Source: Tupaia tana (Eukaryota; Chordata; Mammalia; Scandentia; Tupaiidae). From it: a stretch of DNA of 64,000 nt. The stretch is from positions 86,316,139-86,380,138 of the forward strand of contig JAKSZU010000009.1 in assembly GCA_026018925.1 (NCBI GenBank), given 5' to 3'. Shown here one piece after another: positions 57,531 through 64,000 of this stretch. Within the stretch, counting starts at the first letter, position 1. Each line of letters starts with the position of its first letter. The position numbers and the translations under genes were made by a program. The notes beneath the pieces were generated by a model. That model was not told the origin of the DNA and did not search any database. It saw only the letters and a list, made by a program, of their open reading frames with translations.

Positions 57531-59128
57531 ATATTTTAAATATTTTTATTATTATAATTTTTATACATTCAATTGCTATACATAATTTAGCTTATAGGGA
57601 GAATTTACACAACATGAAATAAACCTCAGACCAGTCCAGTTGAGAATACATGTTATCATCAACAGTAATAAACTATTTTTATGTCTCACAAATGTCTTAC
57701 TTCTGTATTTTTCTCCCTAATTTCCTTCCTTACACTCTTCCCCTCTTCTACCCTCCTTCCACACTGACTCTAGCTAGCATCCATAACTATCAATGCTTTT
57801 ATTCCCTCCAATCTTTCAGTCTTTACCATAGACTGCAGACGGTCCATATATGTTAAGTAGAGACATATGTCTCTCTTTCATAGCCTGATTTGCTTCACTT
57901 AGAGATGAATTTTCCATATTCATCCACTTTCTATCAAATGCCAGGGTCTTGTAGATTTTTATGGCTGAATAGTATTCCATTGAGTGTACGTGTCACACTT
58001 TTTCAATCAATTTTTCAATCAATTTCTTTCTGAACATTTGGGTTGGTTCCATGTCTTAGCAATCACAAATAATTCCACAGTAAACATAGATGTGCAAGCA
58101 CATTTCTGTCTGAGTATTCTTCTGTCTTTTGGCTAGATAACCAGGAGTGTAACTGTTGGGTCATATGGTAGTCCAATTTGCAGGTCTTTGAAGAATCTCC
58201 ATATTGTTTTCCACAGTGGCTGGAAAAATTTACATTTCCACCAACAGTGTAGGAGAGTTCTCCTTTAACCACACCCAGCCAAAACTTAACATTTTCTGTG
58301 TTTTTAGTCTTCATTATTCTGACAGGAGGTAGGTGGTATCTCATTGTGTGTTTTTTTTTGTTTGTTTTATGGAGCTAATTTTTAAAATTTTTTACTTCTT
58401 TTTCTTTTTATTTATTTTATACATTCAATCATGTTACTTAGCTTACAAAGTTGTGGTTTTAATCTGCATCTCCCTTATGATGAGGGATGTAGAGCATTTT
58501 TTCATATGTATTTTGTCTGTTCGTATGTCTTCCTTCTAAATTTTTTTTGTTCAGCTCATTTTTCCCATCTTTTAATTGGGTTAATAATTTTTTTGAAGTA
58601 AGTTGCTTGAGTTTCCTGTAGATTCTGATAATCAGACTCTCATCTGAGGCATAGTTTACAAAAATGTTCTCCATTGCTAGGGCTGTCAATTCACATTATT
58701 TACTGTGTCTTTTGCTGTCCAGAAACTTCTTAATCTGGTGTAATCCCACTTGTCTATTTTGGGGATTCTTGCCTGTGCTTTGGCAGTCTTATTTTAAAAG
58801 TCTTTGCATATCTCAATATGCCCAGTACTTTCCTAGTGTGTTTCAGCAGTAATTTTATAGATTGAGGTATTAGGTTTAGATTTTTGATCCATTTTGAGTT
58901 GACTTTTGTTAATGATGAAAGATGGAGATCCTTCATCTTTCTGCAGGTGGATACCCAGGTTTTTCAGCACCATTTGCTAAAGAGATTTTTCTTTTCCCAC
59001 TGAATTGACTGGTATCCTTTGTCTAAAATCAATTGACTATGTTTTGGGGTTTATTTCTGTGACCTCTATTTTATTGCTTTCATCCACCTGTCTGGTTTTG
59101 TGCCAATAACGATGCTGTTTTGATTCTC
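57531..59128 (-). mobile_element. 5'-truncated L1, ORF2 end and 3' UTR
   Basis: In antisense: 3' UTR ('tagcttatagggagaattt', 'ccagttgagaatacatg'), then the ORF2 end encoding (minus) [22 protein letters not shown] and WKNYVNYASDESLIIRIYRK-like sequence, up to 'caataacgatgctgttttgat' (59120). A tiny L1 3' tail (about 58346-58455) is inserted in it near 'ctcattgtg'. Many stops. Confidence 0.82.
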
Positions 59129-59240
59129 AAAGTCCATAAAAAAGATCTCAATTCTAAATAGGATGGGCTCTCAAGACCTGAGAGAAAGAGCAATAAGAAG
59201 CAATTGAACATATCAATGAAGTACAAAGTGAAATAGACTT
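59129..59240. other. No feature recognised
   Basis: A short AT-rich spacer, 'gatgggctctcaagacctgag' and following. Confidence 0.4.
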
Positions 59241-59410
59241 GGAGCCGGCAGGTGGTGTGGTGGTTAAGGGCACTGGACTCTCACATGGTTGACTGTGGTT
59301 TGAGTCCCAGACCCAGCAGCTTGCTTTCTCACTTTCCCTCTCTCTTTCTCTCTGTCCCACTCTGGTCAAATTCAAATAAATAAAGTTAAATAAAATAATA
59401 AAAAATAGAA
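59241..59410 (+). mobile_element. tRNA-derived SINE, second (short) family
   Basis: It starts 'ggagccggcaggtggtgtgg' with A-box TGGTGTGGTGG and B-box-like 'ggtttgagtcc'. The body is 'cagcttgctttctcactttc' and 'cactctggtcaaattc', with an AT-rich tail. The clearest copy of this family here. Confidence 0.88.
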
Positions 59411-59429
59411 TAAACTTAATAAGCAAGCC

Positions 59430-61985
59430 AATGAAACTATTTTTTAATTTATTTTTATCACTTATTTATTTATTTTTATAATTTCCCACATTTACTGTAC
59501 ATATAAAAAAATTTATTTGTACTCCATACTTCCTTTTTTTTGTACCCCATACTTCTTAACAGTTAATAAACAACTTTCAAATTTTTGAAAAGTTGAATTT
59601 TAAAGATAATGCTCCAAATATTTGTTATAATTTTGTTTGTGATGCTATAACAACAGAGACAATATGGTTTTAAATATTTTTGAGAAAACATTTACATTAA
59701 ACTACTCAATCTGTTGAAAATCAAACACCCAGCACACAATTAACACATAAATCTTCTCAATTCAGCCCTGTGAACCTAGTATTCCGTGATATACCATCTG
59801 CTAGCAAAGATTAGTCTCTTTTTCTTCCTTCAAAATTTCCCTCAAGATTACCCTCTGGTTGCAGCAAATCTTTTTAAATCTCTACAGGTTTGAATGCTGG
59901 GCCAAAAAAGTTCAAGTTATTTTATAATACAAATACTTTCATATAGCTTCTCTAATTCTCTCTGCCAGGTAGAACTCTTTATGGTGCCAAATCAACTTTC
60001 CAGTAGGTTCTGTTGGCTTACTTAAGATCTACCTTAGTTCTGTACTTTTCTGGTTTAACCTTCAGAAATGACATTCCAGTCAAAACCCTCCCCAATAGTG
60101 AGTATTTCCAATTTCTGATTCAAGGCAACAGGTATTATTGAAGTTATACAAATAACCATTTTAGGCACAGAATAAGAAAACTTCCGAATATTTTCCATTT
60201 CAAGGGGGCCAAGAAGGGAGAAAAGTTTGTGATTCCATTTAAAGAAACAAACAAGAAGAAAAAACATTTTAGAAATTGCTGCGCCTATCTACAGCTCAAA
60301 AGAAAGCAAAATCCTTAAATTAGGAAAACAAAGTATAGTAAAAGAAAAAAAAGCAGTAATGTTTTACTCAAAAGTCATAAAATTCTATTTTACTGGCTCA
60401 GTCTTATGTAATCAATCTCTCTTCTGCAGTGTTACTATGGTCTGATCTTTTCCCTTAAGTTCTATTATTGATATTATTATTATTGATATTTCTTGTCCCT
60501 AGCATTAAGGTGGTCATTTTATTGGTTGCTTTTTGTTCTATTTATGTATGTGTGTCTTTAGTTTTTCTGGTAAAGTGCTCCTTTCAGAACTTCTTGAAGA
60601 GCTGGTCTGGTGTTGGTAAATGATTTCAGGTTTTGTTTATCTGAGAATGTTTTTATCTTTTCTTTCCATATGAAGGATAATCTTGCTGGGTATAGTATTC
60701 TTCATTGAAACTGTTTTTCACTTAAGAGCTAGAATATATTTTCCCATTCTTTCCTTGCTCACATTGCTTCTGATGAGAGGTCTGATGTTAGCCTGACTCT
60801 TGCCAATTTTAGTATCTTGTTTCGTCTGTGGTTTTGTCCAATCTGGCTATGATGTGCCTTGGAGAAGATCTTGGATTGATTCTAGTCAGAGTCTTTCATT
60901 TTTCTTGAGTCTCGATATTTGAATGGATCTCTAGATTTGGAAAATTTTCTTCCAGGATTTTTTTTTTTTTGGAGAGGTTTTCGCTATAGGGCGCGTGTGC
61001 TCGCCAGACAGACAGAGAGAAACATTAGAGACAGAAAGCGAGAAATCATCCCCCAGGGGGGATGGTCACGCCGCAATCCCTTCTCCTCCATTCTCCTCTA
61101 GGTATCTTGGGCACGCACGCACACGCGCCCGGCGTGAGTTTTAAGCCACCGGGTCCGGGACGTGAACCGTGGTCGACTACGTGGGAATCCAGTGACATAG
61201 CCATTACGCTAACTGCTGGTTCCCTCTTCCAGGATTTTATGGAATAGATTATCAATACCCTTATTAGTTTATTCACCTACTGGGATACCGATTATCCAGG
61301 TGTTTGGGTGCTTAATGGCATCTAGTATTTCTTGTATAGTATTCTCATTTTGGGAGGATTATTTTCTGTTTTTTTAATTTAATTTAATTTTTTTCTAAGT
61401 CAAAGTTTGTGTCATCAACATCCAAGATTTGATCTTTTGCATGGACTAATCTGCTTTTAATACTTTTCAGGGAGGGTTTAATTTCCTGTATTTCAGACTT
61501 CATCTCTAACAGCTCCATTTGATTCCTTTTTTATGGTGTGTATTTCCACTTTCAGCTTGTGCAAGAACTTCCTCACCTCCTGGAACTCGTTGTCTCTTTT
61601 CTCCTGCATCTTCTGGAGTTCATTGTCTCTCAGCTCTTGCATTTCATTTAATTTTCTCACTATGAATATTCTGAATTCTCTATCGGACATTTCCACAAGT
61701 TCCACTGCACTGTCTGTGGATGATAAAGGTTGTTCTTTTCCCATAGGGGAGAAATAATTTCTTGGTTTCTGATATTTCTTGTGCCTCTGTGGTGGTTTCT
61801 GGTCATCTTGTGACAAAAATCTCTCCTCTACTATGTTTTGGAACATGGTATCCACAGAAAGATTTTGAGTTCAGATTTATAAAAAAGAGTTTCTGCCTTA
61901 AGGAAGGTGTTTCAATAAGCATTGGGAATTTCAATGACCCTAAAACTATTCAGATGCTTGGATACTGTGTACACAAAGGATTTGA
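59430..61985 (-). mobile_element. HAL1-like element, subfamily a (ORF1 only), minus strand
   Basis: Read on the minus strand: leader (61985-61856), ORF1 starting at 61855 (MDTMFQNIVEERFLSQDDQK ... MSDREFRIFIVRKLNEMQEL) and ending near 60553 after about 340 codons (SINE removed). The spacer then stops and is replaced by 'aaaagatcagaccatagtaac' and about 1 kb of unique 3' region, ending in poly(A) at 59430. No ORF2 follows. The 3' region aligns along its length with 30960-31925 ('tgacttttgagtaaaac', 'gttgccttgaatcagaaatt', 'ctagcagatggtatatc', 'gtgctgggtgtttg'). ORF1 is broken at EVRDEV... and beyond. The 5' monomers are absent (truncated). Confidence 0.87.
60961..61225 (-). mobile_element. Main-family SINE in HAL1-a ORF1, well preserved
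   Basis: It is on the minus strand with most CpGs intact ('gcgcccggcgtgag', 'gtggtcgactacgtgg' region). The duplication 'cttccaggattt' is at 60949 and 61226. Confidence 0.95.
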
Positions 61986-62580
61986 TACTTTTCCCTCAGG
62001 ATAGACTTAATATGACCTTCCAAGTTTGTCTTGTATAAATCACTTCAGCATCAGACTCTGTCACCCTAACTTCATATTTTTTGATACTCATTTTTCAGGA
62101 TGAATTCTCAGGGTTGTATTGGCTGAGTAAAGGGATTTGAATCAATGTTTTAATGTCTCCACAACTGGGAAATGTTGGTACAATTTCCTGTTGATTTCTC
62201 AATATTATCATTGGGGATACAATATTGCTCAAAACTCAGTTCTAAGTATCTCACATTTTTATCTGAAATTGGCAGTTTTAAAATAGACCTTTGTTCCTGT
62301 GACCACCATCAGACAAACCTGGTCCTTTATTGCCAACGTAAACATGACACAGTTGCTGGAACATATTCATTGGAAAGTATGGTCAGGAAGATAGGCTCTC
62401 AGAGTAAGAAGTCAGTTTCAGAGATTAAGAATACATTTTTTTGGTCCCTGAGTCCTTGTTTTCTAGCATAAAGCTTCAAAACACGACTGACTGTGAATCT
62501 GGATAAAATGATGGGCTCTGTTCAGTGCCATTCTGCAGAGAAGCTACCTAATACATAAGGTTTTTAAAAATATTTATTTA
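61986..62580. other. No gene recognised
   Basis: About 600 bp without L1 or SINE similarity. An open frame of about 99 codons (62172-62471) shows nothing recognisable. It ends in an (ATT)n tract at 62580-62605. Confidence 0.45.
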
Positions 62581-62605
62581 ATTTTATTATTATTATTATT
62601 ATTAT

Positions 62606-62738
62606 TTGACCAGAGAAAGACAATGAGAGGATAAAAAGGAAAGTGAGAAAGCAAGCCACCAGGTCTGAGACTCAAAACCACAGTAGACAGTATGAGAGTC
62701 TAATGCCTTAACTACCACCCCACCTTCCAGCTCCATGT
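62606..62738 (-). mobile_element. tRNA-derived SINE, second (short) family
   Basis: On the minus strand: 'tttgaccagagaaagac', 'gaaagcaagccaccaggtctg', B-box region 'gactcaaaacc', and 'ccttaactaccaccccacctt' (A-box side). Diverged and without a clear duplication. Confidence 0.78.
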
Positions 62739-62942
62739 ATAAGCTTTTTAATGATGTACAATATAATAATGGGAAAAAAGTCACATTTTCAGAGGTGAAT
62801 TAATGGACATTATGTGCAAAGATTTTTGATGTATAAAACATTATAAATGGAATTCCATAATGGGCAAAGTGTAACACAACCCTATCTAGATTGATAGTAT
62901 GTACTTTCAGTACAGGTCTCTGTTTAGAAAATATATCATTGA

Positions 62943-63180
62943 TGACCAGCAGATGGTGCAATGGTTACATTGCTGGACTCCCACATAGTCGAATGTGGTT
63001 TGAGTGCTGGACCCAGCAGCTTAAATTCACACATCAGCCATGTGTTCATGCCTGTCCAAAATTCCAAGAGGAGATTTCTCACTTTCTGTCTCTGTTTCTG
63101 GTAAGCGCATGTGCCCTATAGCAAAAATTTATAGAAACAAAACAAAACAAAACAAAAAAAACAAAAACAAAACCTAATAG
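62943..63180 (+). mobile_element. Main-family SINE with internal deletion
   Basis: The head 'gaccagcagatggtgcaatgg' and tail 'atgtgccctatagcaaaaat' are present, but the 'aatggaggagaagg...gccatcccc' middle is missing. It has a long (aaaac)n tail. The remaining bases are consistent with an old copy. Confidence 0.85.
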
Positions 63181-63374
63181 AAAGAAAAGAAAATACATCA
63201 ATATATACTGGTCAAGAATCTTGCTCCAATAAAGGAAAATAAAAACTTTAACAAACAAACAAAACACCTTTTTGTTTCTTTATTCTGCAGCATCAGTTTA
63301 TCAACTAACCATTACCCGAATGGATCATAAAGAAAGCTAAGGACAGATTAACGATTAGTCTGGTCCATTTTTTT

Positions 63375-63430
<56 letters not shown>

Positions 63431-63666
63431 GGGTGCATGCACTCACCAGAAAGACAGAGAGAGGCAGAGAGACAGAAAGCAAGAAATCATCCTCCCCAGG
63501 GGGGATGGCCATGCTGCAATCCATTTCTTCTCTATTCTCCTCTTGGGATCTTGGAGAGATATGCACATGCACGCAGCGTGAGTTTAAGCCACTGGGTCTG
63601 GGACTAGAACCACGATTGACTACACTGGACTCCAGTGACATAGCCATTGTGCCAACTGCTGGTCCC
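63375..63666 (-). mobile_element. Main-family SINE with expanded poly(T)
   Basis: It is on the minus strand. The tail 'gcaaaaa' tract is expanded to about 47 uninterrupted T's at 63381-63426. The flanks 'agtctggtccatttt' (63357) and 'agtctggtacatttt' (63667) are the duplication. Confidence 0.93.
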
Positions 63667-63683
63667 AGTCTGGTACATTTTTT

Positions 63684-64000
63684 AGGAGACTTAAGTCCTA
63701 AATCCCATTTCCCAGGCTCTGTTTCTGTTATCCTGAAAGAATTTAATCCAAGCCTTCTTTGGGAGAAGAGAACTAACTAATATTTATGAATTGAAACACA
63801 ATATCCAGCAAAAGAACACAATAACTACTGTCTTTTGCACATTTGTTGTCTGATATTTACTTTTATGCATGCTATAATCCTCATTATGCAAGCAATTTTT
63901 ATCTTTGATTTAAAATGTCTATTTAAAATCTAAAGTACTTTAAAGGAAATAAATGGATTTATATCTGACACAAATGCATTTAAATTCTCTTATATAGTTA
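63684..64000. other. AT-rich sequence, no feature recognised
   Basis: No repeat or coding feature can be supported up to the end of the window. Confidence 0.5.

Overview
The window is a repeat-filled, AT-rich stretch of a placental-mammal genome with no recognisable functional host gene. The reasons are a dense pile-up of L1 LINEs, two families of tRNA-derived SINE, solo LTRs, microsatellites and one intron-less host retrocopy. The main SINE carries A-box TAGCGTAATGG and B-box GGTTCGAGTCC, then a pyrimidine-rich tail ending in 'ccctatagcaaaaacctctcc'. It does not resemble Alu, B1/B2, CAN, Bov-tA, ERE, VES, ERI or AfroSINE as I know them. A colugo (Dermoptera), whose CYN SINEs are tRNA-derived, would fit, but this is a guess I cannot confirm from one window.

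Layout. 540-22560: an ancient L1ME-type 3' UTR is split in two by about 21 kb of nested insertions. These are a twin-primed old L1 end; a full-length L1 (L1-A, 1576-2967 and 17958-22368); a second L1 inside it (L1-B, 2968-10034, carrying a TPT1 retropseudogene); and a minus-strand block (10035-17957) holding another full-length L1 (L1-C), itself interrupted by an ORF1-only element. 22561-23564 is low-repeat sequence. 23565-34146 is a plus-strand stack: L1-F, L1-G, a complete ORF1-only element (28353-31925), and a decayed L1. 34147-39265 is a second ORF1-only element, interrupted by an ERV2-like solo LTR and four SINEs. 39266-52555 is a further L1, split by a block that contains the youngest-looking full-length L1 (43703-50090, 13-bp target duplication, another ERV2-like solo LTR in its 5' UTR). 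52880-54455 is an ancient minus-strand L1 with two stacked SINEs and a small DNA-transposon relic. 54456-56114 is unexplained, followed by an ERV1-like solo LTR. 56473-64000 holds more L1 ends, a minus-strand ORF1-only element (59430-61985) and SINEs.

The most notable pattern is a HAL1-like family: L1 elements with a 5' UTR and ORF1 but no ORF2, whose own 3' region is shared by several independent copies on both strands. Alongside it, the L1 and HAL1 elements carry at least six different tandemly repeated 5' UTR units (about 104, 120, 130, 160, 199 and 260 bp), and several have doubled 3' ends. This suggests repeated promoter replacement and repeated 3'-end capture in one L1 lineage. HAL1 elements are established in mammals (they have arisen from L1 more than once); the particular family here is what may be undescribed.
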